From assembly GCA_022800625.1 (NCBI GenBank), contig JAAWQR010000001.1, forward strand, positions 19,736-83,735: a DNA stretch of 64,000 bases, read 5' to 3'. The notes under the pieces are model-generated. The model was given only the letters and a program-made list of their open reading frames with translations, was not told the origin of the DNA and did not search any database. Positions 40,188 to 50,387 of the stretch are shown piece by piece (positions within the stretch are counted from its first letter, which is position 1; each line of letters opens with the position of its first letter). Source of the stretch: Clostridiales bacterium (GTDB lineage Bacteria; Bacillota; Clostridia; Oscillospirales; CAG-272). A program made the position numbers and the translations under genes.

Positions 40188-40380
40188 TCACTTACGATGG
40201 TATTGCCCTGATACGACAAGCATATACTTATCCATGCCAAATTCTATATTTCCTTCATCAGCATGAACGACATTAAAAGGTTCCATTTCAAACAATTTTT
40301 GGTTACCTTTTTGAAGCTGGATAAATTTCAGATCATTCTTTTTATTACCTCTTTCATATTCATTATAGATTAAAAATCTC
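40188..40380 (-). pseudogene. Possible 3' fragment of an unidentified gene
   Basis: Open frame without an early ATG: FLIYNEYERGNKKNDLKFIQLQKGNQKLFEMEPFNVVHADEGNIEFGMDKYMLVVSGQYHRK*. Confidence 0.3.
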
Positions 40381-40402
40381 AGCTGATAAAATCAGCTGAG
40401 AT
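40376..40402 (-). terminator. Perfect palindrome, terminator-like on the minus strand
   Basis: ATCTCAGCTGAT-TTT-ATCAGCTGAGAT followed by TTTTAATC on the minus strand. Confidence 0.6.
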
Positions 40403-40430
40403 AAAATTATATCCGTATGAAAAAGATATC

Positions 40431-40481
40431 TTAATCAGCGGACAAAACGGCTTTTGATTTTATCAGTATAGTAAATATCAT
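40431..40481 (-). CDS. Possible 16-aa small peptide ORF
   Basis: RBS GTGAGGTGG then ATG: MIFTILIKSKAVLSAD*. Preceded by minus-strand promoter TTGACA-17-TATACT. Confidence 0.35.
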   Translation of the reverse strand: MIFTILIKSKAVLSAD

Positions 40482-40514
40482 TTTGTCCACCTCACTTTCA
40501 TATTTGATGCCTAC

Positions 40515-40543
40515 AGTATATCACATAAAAAATTCCTTGTCAA
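40515..40543 (-). promoter_or_regulatory. Sigma-A-type promoter for a short transcript
   Basis: Minus strand TTGACA (40538-40543), 17-nt spacer, TATACT (40515-40520). Confidence 0.65.
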
Positions 40544-40559
40544 TAATATAGCTTAAAAA

Positions 40560-40587
40560 TAATCGGAAAGTTTGCACCTTCCGATTA
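40560..40587 (-). terminator. Intrinsic terminator after the MacB-like ABC transporter
   Basis: TAATCGGAA...TTCCGATTA then TTTTTAAG on the minus strand. Confidence 0.8.
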
Positions 40588-40597
40588 TTTTATAAAT

Positions 40598-43500
40598 TTA
40601 TTCGGTTCTGAGTGCAACAACAGGATCTTTTTTAGCAGCGCTTCTTGAAGGAATAATACCTGAAATAAGCGTCAGAGCAATGCTTATTGCAATAAGTATT
40701 ATCGCTGCGGGTATGGGAAGGAATGCGCTGAGTCCTGATATTCCTGTGAGTCCCTGAATTATTATATTGATCGGTATACATAGCAGATACGTTACTCCAA
40801 CACCGAGAGCGCCGGATAAAAATCCTATAATTACAGTTTCAGCATTAAACATACTTGAAACATTTTTCTTCGACGCACCGATAGCGCGGAGAATTCCGAT
40901 CTCCTTTGTGCGCTCCTGAACAGAAATCAGAGTAATAACACCGATCATAATTGATGAAACAATAAGCGATATCGCTACAAATGCTACAAGAACGTATGTT
41001 ATCGCATTTATTATCGTTGTAACAGAAGACATCATGAGTCCGACATAATCGGTATATTTGATCTCGGAAAGTTCATCAACGCCGCTATTATATTCTGTAA
41101 TTGCCTCCTCAATAATATCTTTGCTTTGGAATGTTGCAGAATACAGATTTATCGTAGCAGGATCATCGCGATCGACAATTCCCAGTTGCTTCAAATTATT
41201 TTCATAGCTTGATTCGGAGAACGTAAGCGCTTCATCGTAATATACGGCGCATTGTTCAGACGTGAAACTCAATAGTTCTGAATCAAGTAATGATGCAAGC
41301 TGATCTGCAGGTATATCTGATAGTTGTGCAAGAACTTTCTCAGCGTATTGTATTTTTGTTTGCTCAATAATATTATTTTCAAAGATTTCTATTAGCGCTT
41401 CATCGCTCATCGAAGATACATAATCCCTAAGTTTATCTTCTGTCATGCCTGTCTGCTCACTCATGCCGCCGATCAGTATATTTTCCATGTCTTCACGAGT
41501 CATTGAGCCTATGGTTTGTTCTACAGCAGAATTCAAAAGTTCGTCATCGGGAATACTTTTGATAGTAATATAAGCTTCTGCCTTTCCGATTTCATCAAGT
41601 GAATTTATATGATTTTTAAATTCAGCGGATTTTTCATCAATCGTCATATTTGAACTGTTGCTTTTGAAGGGAAGTCCCGTAAAGATATCTGTGGTTTGAT
41701 CTTCAATCTGTTTTGCTGCAACTTCGCTCTTCGCAGCCTCGTCAGTTATATATTCGGTAAGCATTGTTGTATATCCGATAGTTCCGCTTAACATACCTGA
41801 TACTGCATCTTCGCTGGGTTTTATAATGCCGGATACTTTTAATACAGTTCCATTATCATAAAGATATCTGAGTCCTGTTTCACTCTCGCGCAGATCCGTA
41901 TAAAGACCTGTTTGTGTATCAAGCGAGTAGCAGTCGGAATTCAGGATTGTTCTGAACTCCATGCTGCATATATCTTCATATGACCAACTTTGTGTGTCCG
42001 CTTCCAAATCGGTTTTATTTAGTGCAGCATCAACAATTTTATCAACATCGTCTTTTGATTTCAGACCGAGAGCATATAAAGTCATATCGTCTATTTCATT
42101 GTCTTCATCAACTAAAACAATGACTTCATTGTACTGAGTCGGCCATGAACCGTATATAAGATTATACTGCTTTTTAAGAAGGGAATTGACCAAAGAACCG
42201 TTGTCTCCGGGCAGCATTTCCTGCCATACATTAAATGATGAGCCTCCGGACGACATCATAGACATAACTGGAGAATTTGCAAAGACATCGCTGTCTCCCA
42301 TCATCATTGACATATCAATACCAAAGCTTTCAGATGCTATTTTTTGCATTAGCTCTTCTGCGTCTGAACAAATTATTGTTCCGTCCACATTTTCTGTGTA
42401 TATAAGCATATCAAGATCATATGTGTACTGAATACCGCTTACAGCGTTATAAAGTTCTGAATTACTGTCAGAATTCATTTTATCTTCAATATAGTTTTTA
42501 AATGATTTCAGATCATTCTCCGTTGTTTCGACATTATTAAGAGCTTGAATCATATCGCGTACAATAGGTTTGCTGTAAACCGCATCGTTAGCATGTTCAT
42601 AACCAGATTCTGCAGTTCCGAGGAAGGTGGTCATTAGGGAGCCGAAATCAACATGAGTTTTTTCAATTGTAAGCGGATAGGATGAGAGCGTATCCTCCTG
42701 AACTGTATCAATATACGATGAGAGTCCCTGTGAAACTGACAGAATCAGGGCTATTCCGATAATTCCGATACTGCCGGCAAAAGCTGTCAGAGTAGTTCTG
42801 CCTTTTTTAGAAAAAAGATTTCGCAGTGAAAGGGAGAATGAAGTTGCAAAAGACATAGACGGCAGCTTTACTTTTTTTGTGCCATATGCAGCTTTGTTTT
42901 CTTTATCGTGTGCGGCTGATATTTCGGCTTCACTCATCGGAGCCGAGTCGTCAGTCACATTGCCGTCAAGCATACGTATTATTCTTGTAGAATATTTTTC
43001 TGCAAGCTCAGGGTTATGTGTTACCATTATAATCAGACGGTCGCGCGATATTTTTTTCAGTATTTCCATAACCTGGACGCTTGTTTCGCTATCAAGAGCA
43101 CCTGTAGGCTCGTCTGCCAAAATAATATCAGGATCGTTTACAAGCGCTCTCGCAATAGCAACTCTTTGCATTTGTCCGCCCGACATTTCACCGGGCTTTT
43201 TATTAAGCTGATTTCCCAGTCCGACATCTTCGAGTGCTTTTTTGGCTCTCTCTCGTCTTTCTGATTTAGAAACACCCGAGAGTGTCAGTGCAAGCTCAAC
43301 ATTTTTAAGAACGGTTTGATGTGTAATCAGATTATAGCTTTGAAAGACGAATCCGATGGAATGATTTCTGTATGCGTCCCAGTCTCTGTCCTTAAATTTT
43401 TTTGTTGAAGTACCGCCGATTACAAGATCGCCGTCCGTATATCCGTCAAGACCGCCGATGATATTCAGCATAGTTGTCTTTCCGCATCCTGACGGTCCGA

Positions 43501-43609
43501 GTATTGATACAAAATCACAGTCTCTAAAGCTGAGATTTATTCCTTTTAAAGCGTGTACTGTTCCGTCTCCGGCGGGATAATCTTTTTTTATATTTTTTAG
43601 TTCAAGCAT
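40598..43609 (-). CDS. MacB-like ABC transporter, fused ATP-binding and FtsX-type permease
   Basis: 1003 aa; ILGPSGCGKTTMLNIIGGLDGYTDG, MSGGQMQRVAIARALVNDPDIILADEPTGALD; C-terminal permease ERTKEIGILRAIGASKKNVSSMFNAE with a large extracytoplasmic insert. Confidence 0.92.
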   Translation of the reverse strand: MLELKNIKKDYPAGDGTVHALKGINLSFRDCDFVSILGPSGCGKTTMLNIIGGLDGYTDGDLVIGGTSTKKFKDRDWDAYRNHSIGFVFQSYNLITHQTVLKNVELALTLSGVSKSERRERAKKALEDVGLGNQLNKKPGEMSGGQMQRVAIARALVNDPDIILADEPTGALDSETSVQVMEILKKISRDRLIIMVTHNPELAEKYSTRIIRMLDGNVTDDSAPMSEAEISAAHDKENKAAYGTKKVKLPSMSFATSFSLSLRNLFSKKGRTTLTAFAGSIGIIGIALILSVSQGLSSYIDTVQEDTLSSYPLTIEKTHVDFGSLMTTFLGTAESGYEHANDAVYSKPIVRDMIQALNNVETTENDLKSFKNYIEDKMNSDSNSELYNAVSGIQYTYDLDMLIYTENVDGTIICSDAEELMQKIASESFGIDMSMMMGDSDVFANSPVMSMMSSGGSSFNVWQEMLPGDNGSLVNSLLKKQYNLIYGSWPTQYNEVIVLVDEDNEIDDMTLYALGLKSKDDVDKIVDAALNKTDLEADTQSWSYEDICSMEFRTILNSDCYSLDTQTGLYTDLRESETGLRYLYDNGTVLKVSGIIKPSEDAVSGMLSGTIGYTTMLTEYITDEAAKSEVAAKQIEDQTTDIFTGLPFKSNSSNMTIDEKSAEFKNHINSLDEIGKAEAYITIKSIPDDELLNSAVEQTIGSMTREDMENILIGGMSEQTGMTEDKLRDYVSSMSDEALIEIFENNIIEQTKIQYAEKVLAQLSDIPADQLASLLDSELLSFTSEQCAVYYDEALTFSESSYENNLKQLGIVDRDDPATINLYSATFQSKDIIEEAITEYNSGVDELSEIKYTDYVGLMMSSVTTIINAITYVLVAFVAISLIVSSIMIGVITLISVQERTKEIGILRAIGASKKNVSSMFNAETVIIGFLSGALGVGVTYLLCIPINIIIQGLTGISGLSAFLPIPAAIILIAISIALTLISGIIPSRSAAKKDPVVALRTE

Positions 43610-43636
43610 AATTTTCCTCTCAAAATATCTAATAAT

Positions 43637-45448
43637 TTATGAGTTTAAAATATTCATAAATTCTTCTCCCGTTATTGTCTCGTGTTCAAACAAATACTGA
43701 GCCAGAATATCAAGCTTTGCTCTGTTATCAAGCAGTATTTGAGCTGCTTTTTCGTGCTGCCTGCGTACGATCTCTACAACCTTCTTATCAATATCTGTCT
43801 GCGTTGTTTCAGAGCATTGCAGCGATGCGTCTCCGCCGAGATATTTGTTTGATATGGTTTCCATTGCGACCATATCAAATTTATCGCACATACCGTATCT
43901 TGTTATCATTGCACGTGCAATTTTCGTAGCCTGCTCAATATCATTTGAAGCTCCTGTTGTTACTGTTCCGAGAGCAACTTCTTCGGCGGCGCGTCCTCCT
44001 GTCAGTGTTGCAATCTTATTTTCAAGCTCATCCTTGCTCATTAGATAATGATTATTTTCTTCAACCTGCATTGTATATCCGAGAGCTCCTGAAGTTCTCG
44101 GCACTATAGTTATTTTCTGTACAGGAGCAGAATTTGTTTGCATGGCAGCTACAAGAGCATGACCTATTTCGTGGTACGCAACAGTCATTTTTTCTTTGTC
44201 TGTGAGTATTGCGTTCTTTTTCTGATAGCCTGCAATTACAACTTCGATACTTTCTTCAAGGTCGTGCTGAGAAGCAGACTTTCTTCCGTCTCTGATCGCT
44301 CTGAGCGCAGCTTCATTTATAATATTTGCAAGCTCAGCTCCTGACGCACCCGACGCCATGCGTGCGATCTTTGAGAAATCTACGCCATAATCAATTTTTA
44401 TCTTTTTCGCATGAACCCTTAGGATTTCTTCGCGCCCTTTTAAATCGGGCAGTTCAACGGGAACACGCCTGTCAAATCTTCCCGGTCTTGTAAGAGCCGG
44501 ATCAAGTGATTCTGGACGGTTTGTTGCAGCTAAGATTATAACGCCGTTGTTTCCTTCAAATCCGTCCATTTCAGTGAGGAGTTGATTTAATGTTTGCTCC
44601 CGCTCATCATTTCCTCCGACGCGTCCGTCCCTCTTTTGACCGATAGCGTCTATCTCATCAATAAATACAATACACGGCGCTTTTTCTTTCGCTTGCTTGA
44701 AAAGGTCACGGACTTTTGAAGCACCCATTCCCACAAACATTTCTACAAATTCAGATCCGGACATTGAGAAGAAGGGAACATTGGCTTCTCCCGCGACGGC
44801 TTTTGCAAGCATTGTTTTTCCCGTTCCGGGAGGACCGACAAGAAGAATACCCTTAGGCATTGAGGCTCCGATCTCGGTGTATCTTCCGGGAGAGTGAAGA
44901 TAATCTACGATTTCCGTCAAATTTTCCTTTGCTTCATCTTCGCCTGCGACATCTGAAAATTTAATTCCGTCGGATGATTTAACGTATATTTTAGCGTTGC
45001 TTTTTCCGAGATTAAACATCATGGAGTTAGAACCGCCGGCTTTTTTCATCAGTTTCTTTGACATGTACTGTCCGAGCAATACAAATATTAATATCGGAAC
45101 GATCCATGATAAAATAAAGCTGAGCAGCGGAGAGGCTTCTTCGATAATCTCGCTTGAAAAAACAGCGCCGGATTTATAAAGTCTGTCAATTAGTCCGTCA
45201 TCGTTCATCAGACCAGTCTTGTAGATGTTATCTTCTGCTTTATCGGTGAATAAAATCTGATTATTTTGAATTTCAACACGCCCAATATCGTGTTCCTCGG
45301 TCATTTTCATAAACGTACCGTAGTCGGTTTCTTTTATCTGACGCTGATTCATATACGGTACTGCAATAAAATTGAGAATCAAAAGAACAACGATAGCGAT
45401 TAAATAGTAAAATATCAGCGATTTTTTCGGCTTTTTTACTTCATTCAT
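43637..45448 (-). CDS. ftsH: ATP-dependent zinc metalloprotease FtsH
   Basis: 603 aa; [23 protein letters not shown]-type Walker A, SRH region [19 protein letters not shown], zinc motif HEIGH. Confidence 0.93.
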   Translation of the reverse strand: MNEVKKPKKSLIFYYLIAIVVLLILNFIAVPYMNQRQIKETDYGTFMKMTEEHDIGRVEIQNNQILFTDKAEDNIYKTGLMNDDGLIDRLYKSGAVFSSEIIEEASPLLSFILSWIVPILIFVLLGQYMSKKLMKKAGGSNSMMFNLGKSNAKIYVKSSDGIKFSDVAGEDEAKENLTEIVDYLHSPGRYTEIGASMPKGILLVGPPGTGKTMLAKAVAGEANVPFFSMSGSEFVEMFVGMGASKVRDLFKQAKEKAPCIVFIDEIDAIGQKRDGRVGGNDEREQTLNQLLTEMDGFEGNNGVIILAATNRPESLDPALTRPGRFDRRVPVELPDLKGREEILRVHAKKIKIDYGVDFSKIARMASGASGAELANIINEAALRAIRDGRKSASQHDLEESIEVVIAGYQKKNAILTDKEKMTVAYHEIGHALVAAMQTNSAPVQKITIVPRTSGALGYTMQVEENNHYLMSKDELENKIATLTGGRAAEEVALGTVTTGASNDIEQATKIARAMITRYGMCDKFDMVAMETISNKYLGGDASLQCSETTQTDIDKKVVEIVRRQHEKAAQILLDNRAKLDILAQYLFEHETITGEEFMNILNS

Positions 45449-45492
45449 TTTTCGTGCCTTTCCGTAATTTTTTAAATATTTGTAAGATATTT

Positions 45493-47328
45493 TTATGCCG
45501 AGTGCTCAAACTGACTGTTGTATAGTTCCGCATAAAATCCGTTCTTTGAAAGCAGTTCTTCATGTGTACCGCTTTCTATAATATCTCCGTCTTTCAGCAC
45601 TAAAATAAGGTCGGCATTTTTTATTGTTGATAGTCTGTGAGCAATAACAAATGACGTACGATCCTTCATAAGTTCGTCCATTGCTCTCTGAATTTGAATT
45701 TCGGTTCTTGTATCAACCGAGCTTGTAGCTTCGTCAAGAATAAGCATCGGTTTATCGGCGATCATTGCACGGGCTATGGTCATTTGCTGTTTTTGACCTT
45801 GTGAAAGTGAAATTTGATCGTTCAGCACTGTATCATATCCTTTCGGGAGTGTGCTGATATAGTGGTCTATTCCTACGGATTTGCATGCTTTTATCATCTT
45901 TTCATCAGAAACATTTTCTGAGCAATAAATCAGATTTTCGCGTATAGTTCCTTCAAACAGCCATGTATCCTGAAGAACCATGCAGAATTGAGAGCGTACC
46001 GCTTCACGTCTGACTGCATCCGTCGGAATTCCGTCAATCTTAATCTCGCCATCCTGAAGCTCGTAAAAGCGCATAAGCAGATTTACAAGAGTTGTTTTTC
46101 CGGCTCCTGTCGGACCTACGATAGCAATTTTCTGTCCCGGCTTTGCAACAGCGGAAAAATCATGAATTATTATTTTATCGGGATCATATCCGAACTTTAC
46201 ATGGTTGAATTCAACAAGTCCCTTAACATTATCGAGTTTTTCTTCTTTACCCGATTCGTCGGATACTTCTTCTTCATCAAGGAAAGCAAATACACGTTCT
46301 CCGGCGGCAGCCGCTGATTGCAGTGACTGCGTTGCCTGTGCGAGCTGGGACATCGGCTGTGTGAAAAATCTGACATACATAATAAAAGCAACGATGACTT
46401 CAAAGCCGATCTTATTGTTTATTGTGAGCAGGGCGCCTACAATACATACCGCAACATATCCTAAATTGCCGATAAAATTCATAAGAGGCATCATCATTCC
46501 CGAAAGACACTGCGCTTTAAATCCGCTGTCTCTTAGATTATTATTGGCTTTATAAAATTCCGATTTGGCTTTTTCTTCTCCGTTATAAGCCTTGACAATA
46601 AGATGTCCTGAAAATATTTCTTCGATATTGCCGTTTACTTCGCCGAGGTTTGCCTGCTGTTTGAAAAAATATTTTTGCGAGTGCTTTGTAATAATGCTCA
46701 TAAGTGCAAATCCTATGACTGTTGCAATGACAGCGGTAAGCGTCATCAATACATCAGTAATCAACATCATAAATAGCGAACCCAAAAACAATGTAACTGA
46801 TGAAAACAGCATACCGACGCTTTGATTGAGCGACTGAGCTATTGTGTCTACATCGTTTGTGACAACGGATAATACATCGCCTGTCGAAGTTTTATTATAG
46901 TATTGCATCGGAAGAACATTTATTTTTACTGAAATATCGTTTCTCATACGACGCGATACTTTTTGAGTAACAGTAGACATAATGATTCCCTGTGCAGTAG
47001 ATAGTACAGCGCTGCCTAAATAACATGCAACAAGAATCATTCCTATGCGGAATACGGCATTCAAATCTATTCCCGTTATTATGCCGTCGGTAATTGTTCG
47101 TGTCATATCAGAAAGCTTATCAGGACCGAGAAGTGTCAATACTGAGCCGAGAGTTGCTCCGATCATTGCAATAATCATGAGAGGGAAGTGGCTTTTACAG
47201 TATTTCAGCAGGCGAAGCGATGTCGCCTTGAAATTTTTCGGCTTTTCTCCGGGACCTCTGCCCATTCCGTGTCTCGGCGGCATATGTCTGCCCGTGGGGG
47301 TGGGGCGCTTTTGATGTTTGTTATCCAA
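45493..47328 (-). CDS. ABC exporter, fused TMD-NBD (half of a probable heterodimer)
   Basis: 611 aa; IAIVGPTGAGKTTLVNLLMRFYE, LSQGQKQQMTIARAMIADKPMLILDEATSSVDTRTE. Confidence 0.93.
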   Translation of the reverse strand: MDNKHQKRPTPTGRHMPPRHGMGRGPGEKPKNFKATSLRLLKYCKSHFPLMIIAMIGATLGSVLTLLGPDKLSDMTRTITDGIITGIDLNAVFRIGMILVACYLGSAVLSTAQGIIMSTVTQKVSRRMRNDISVKINVLPMQYYNKTSTGDVLSVVTNDVDTIAQSLNQSVGMLFSSVTLFLGSLFMMLITDVLMTLTAVIATVIGFALMSIITKHSQKYFFKQQANLGEVNGNIEEIFSGHLIVKAYNGEEKAKSEFYKANNNLRDSGFKAQCLSGMMMPLMNFIGNLGYVAVCIVGALLTINNKIGFEVIVAFIMYVRFFTQPMSQLAQATQSLQSAAAAGERVFAFLDEEEVSDESGKEEKLDNVKGLVEFNHVKFGYDPDKIIIHDFSAVAKPGQKIAIVGPTGAGKTTLVNLLMRFYELQDGEIKIDGIPTDAVRREAVRSQFCMVLQDTWLFEGTIRENLIYCSENVSDEKMIKACKSVGIDHYISTLPKGYDTVLNDQISLSQGQKQQMTIARAMIADKPMLILDEATSSVDTRTEIQIQRAMDELMKDRTSFVIAHRLSTIKNADLILVLKDGDIIESGTHEELLSKNGFYAELYNSQFEHSA

Positions 47329-47359
47329 TTCTAATCACCTAACCTTCTGCTTTATAAGT

Positions 47360-49120
47360 TTATTTTTCAAGTTCTTCTTTAGAAAGCTGTGAATATGCAA
47401 TTTGTCTGTATACTTCGCAATTTTTCATAAGTTCGTCATGTTTTCCGCATCCGACCATTTCTCCGTCCTCAAGAACGATTATCCTGTCGGCATCTCGGAT
47501 GGTTCCGATTCTTTGAGCTACGATTAGTTTGGTTACTCCTGCGGAATTTTTGTTCAGATTTTCACGCAAAGCTCGGTCAGTCTTATAGTCAAGTGCGGAA
47601 AATGAGTCGTCAAAAATTAAAATTTCGGGTTTTCTGCATATAGCACGGGCAATTGAAATCCTTTGCTTTTGTCCGCCTGATAAATTTGATCCTCCTTGAG
47701 AGATGTATCCGTCATATTTATCAGGAACTTTTTCAACGAAATCAGAAGCTTGTGCAGTGTATACCGCATCGACAATATCCGAATCCAAAAAGTCCCCGCT
47801 GCCGCGGTCACCGTATGCCACATTTGATTTTACAGTACCTGAGAACAGTATTGACTTTTGTGAAACGTAACCGATTTTATTACGCAAAGCTTTTTGCGAA
47901 TAGTCCTTTACATTTATGCCGTCAACAGTAACTTCGCCTTCAGTGCAGTCATAAAAACGCGGAATAAGATTTACAAGTGTACTTTTACCGCAGCCTGTAG
48001 CGCCTATGAATGCTACAGTTTCTCCTTTGAGCGCGCTGAAGCTTATATTTTTAATAACATATCCTTCAGCATCGGGATATTTGAAAGATACATTTTTGAA
48101 TTCTATTTCACCTTTTTTTGTTCCAAAGGTTTCGGTTTCAGCTCCGTCTGTTATACTTTCAGAGCAGTTTAAAACTTCAATAATTCTTTTTGCCGAGACA
48201 GAAGCTCTGGGCAGCATAATAAATATCATTACAAGAAGCATAAATGACATAACTACCTGCATTGCATACTGAGAGAAAACCATCATATCGGAAAAAAGGT
48301 TTATCTTGTTTTCCATAGCTGAGTTATTTATCAAATATGCTCCCAGCCAATATATCGACATAGTCAAACCGTTCATTACCAGCTGAATTCCAGGCATCAT
48401 AAACGACATTACCCGTCCGGTAAACAAATGCGTATCCGTTAAGCGTTTATTTGTTGAGTCAAACTTGTCTTCCTGATACCCTTCGGCGTTATAGGCTTTT
48501 ACTACACGCAGACCGTTTAAATTTTCACGGGTTACACGGTTTAAATCATCCGTCATTGATTGAAGCTTTTTAAATTTCGGGATCGTAAGGGAAGTGCATA
48601 TGATTACTACTATCAGAAGAACAACTACGGCAACTGCCGTTGAAAAAGTCCATTCTCCGCTTTTTCCCGAGATCTTGGATATTGCCCATACTGCCATTAT
48701 CGGAGCCTTAACTATAGACTGCATACCCATTACTATTAACATTTGTACCTGCGTTACATCGTTTGTAGTTCTTGTAATGAGGCTTGGAGTGGAAAACTTT
48801 GATATTTCTTCGAGGGAAAATGAGAGAACTTTATTATAAAGACTTTCTCTCAGCCCCGCTCCGAGATCGGAAGCCACTCTTGCCGCTGCTACAGATACTA
48901 AAACCGAAACCGCAAGACTTCCGAGTGCACACAGCAGCATCATTCCGCCGGCAGACAGAATATCGCTCATTAAGCTTCCTTCTGTCTGTACAAGAGTTGT
49001 TATCTCTTTCATGTAGTCTGGCATCTTTAAATCAAGCCAAACTTGAGAGACGATAAGCGAAACAGCAGCAATCAAACACATATAATCGCGCTGTTTTAAA
49101 GCTTTTAACATCTTTTTCAT
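47360..49120 (-). CDS. ABC exporter, fused TMD-NBD (second half of a probable heterodimer)
   Basis: 586 aa; VAFIGATGCGKSTLVNLIPRFYD, LSGGQKQRISIARAICRKPEILIFDDSFSALD. Confidence 0.93.
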   Translation of the reverse strand: MKKMLKALKQRDYMCLIAAVSLIVSQVWLDLKMPDYMKEITTLVQTEGSLMSDILSAGGMMLLCALGSLAVSVLVSVAAARVASDLGAGLRESLYNKVLSFSLEEISKFSTPSLITRTTNDVTQVQMLIVMGMQSIVKAPIMAVWAISKISGKSGEWTFSTAVAVVVLLIVVIICTSLTIPKFKKLQSMTDDLNRVTRENLNGLRVVKAYNAEGYQEDKFDSTNKRLTDTHLFTGRVMSFMMPGIQLVMNGLTMSIYWLGAYLINNSAMENKINLFSDMMVFSQYAMQVVMSFMLLVMIFIMLPRASVSAKRIIEVLNCSESITDGAETETFGTKKGEIEFKNVSFKYPDAEGYVIKNISFSALKGETVAFIGATGCGKSTLVNLIPRFYDCTEGEVTVDGINVKDYSQKALRNKIGYVSQKSILFSGTVKSNVAYGDRGSGDFLDSDIVDAVYTAQASDFVEKVPDKYDGYISQGGSNLSGGQKQRISIARAICRKPEILIFDDSFSALDYKTDRALRENLNKNSAGVTKLIVAQRIGTIRDADRIIVLEDGEMVGCGKHDELMKNCEVYRQIAYSQLSKEELEK

Positions 49121-49267
49121 ATCAATAATACCGTTCCTTTCCTATGGTTAAGACACTATATAAATAATATTGTCTCATGATACCATATATATCATAACAT
49201 GTAAATCTAAACCGAAAAGAAACAAATCCGCACTATAAAAAAAATAGTTTGAGCGGATTTGTAAAAT

Positions 49268-50347
49268 TCATATATTTTGTTTTTTCGGAAGTTCAACTTT
49301 AAAGGTTGTACGTCCGTTTCTCGATTCAACGCTAACAGTACCTGAGTGAAGTTCGACCACACGCTTAACAATTGCAAGACCGATACCGTTACCTTCATTC
49401 GAATGCGATTCATCTGCCTGATAGAATTTTCTGAAAATTTTATTTATACTTTGCTGTGGAATTTCGTCACCCGTATTGGTTACCGAAACTGAAATATTGT
49501 TTTCTTCTTCGTTTACTGATAAATAGACAGAGCCGCCATTCGGTGTGAATTTCACTGCGTTGTCAATTAAATTGATCCAAACCTGTTTAAGCATTTCTTC
49601 ATTTGCATTTATGAAATATTCGGCGAATTCAAGGTTCATATCAATGTTCCCGGCGTTCCACTTCTTTTCAAGAAGAAGTACGCATTTGCGGAGCTGTTCG
49701 GAAAGATTGAGCTCTGCTACATCGGTAAGAATTGTCTGATTTTCAAGGTTTGTAATTGTAAGCACATTGGTTGCCATATGGGAAAGTCTGAGTGATTCCT
49801 TTTCTATTATTTCAAGATATTCTTCTTTTTGCCCGTCTGAAAGTCCGCCTTTTCGTATAAGCTTAGCAAATCCTGCAATTGATACTATCGGAGTTTTAAA
49901 TTCATGAGAGAAATTATTTATGAAATCATTCCGAAGCATTTCCGTGTTTTCAAGCTCTGCGGCAAGTGTATTGAAGCTTTCTGTTATTTTTTTCGATATT
50001 GAATATTCGTTATTGTTATAAAACCAAGAGGGAAGAGATATTCGGGTTTTATAGTTTCCTCCTGCAAGGCTGTTCATTCCCCATATGAGCGTATTTATAG
50101 GTTTTAAAGGACGTTTTGATAATATAAATGAAACTACAGTTCCTACCACAAGACTTGATAAAGCCATAACAAATATAGTTATCTTGATTCCCGTATCGCC
50201 GCGTAACATCCATTGAAATGCTCCGAAATGCAGAAGAAAAAATATTGTAAAACTCACAATAAGCAAAGTAGTCAATAATACAGTAAACATTAAACTCGAA
50301 AAAATAAGTGTAATTGCCAAGTGGTGGGGTTTGTTTGTTTTTTTCAT
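49268..50347 (-). CDS. Sensor histidine kinase (two TM segments, HAMP-like)
   Basis: 359 aa; NDFINNFSHEFKTPIVSIAGFAKLIRKGG (H box), NLIDNAVKFTPNGG, GNGIGLAIVKRVVELHSGTV. Confidence 0.93.
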   Translation of the reverse strand: MKKTNKPHHLAITLIFSSLMFTVLLTTLLIVSFTIFFLLHFGAFQWMLRGDTGIKITIFVMALSSLVVGTVVSFILSKRPLKPINTLIWGMNSLAGGNYKTRISLPSWFYNNNEYSISKKITESFNTLAAELENTEMLRNDFINNFSHEFKTPIVSIAGFAKLIRKGGLSDGQKEEYLEIIEKESLRLSHMATNVLTITNLENQTILTDVAELNLSEQLRKCVLLLEKKWNAGNIDMNLEFAEYFINANEEMLKQVWINLIDNAVKFTPNGGSVYLSVNEEENNISVSVTNTGDEIPQQSINKIFRKFYQADESHSNEGNGIGLAIVKRVVELHSGTVSVESRNGRTTFKVELPKKQNI

Positions 50348-50387
50348 AAATTAACTCCGTAAATATGTTTTTTCGAGAGATTCATTC

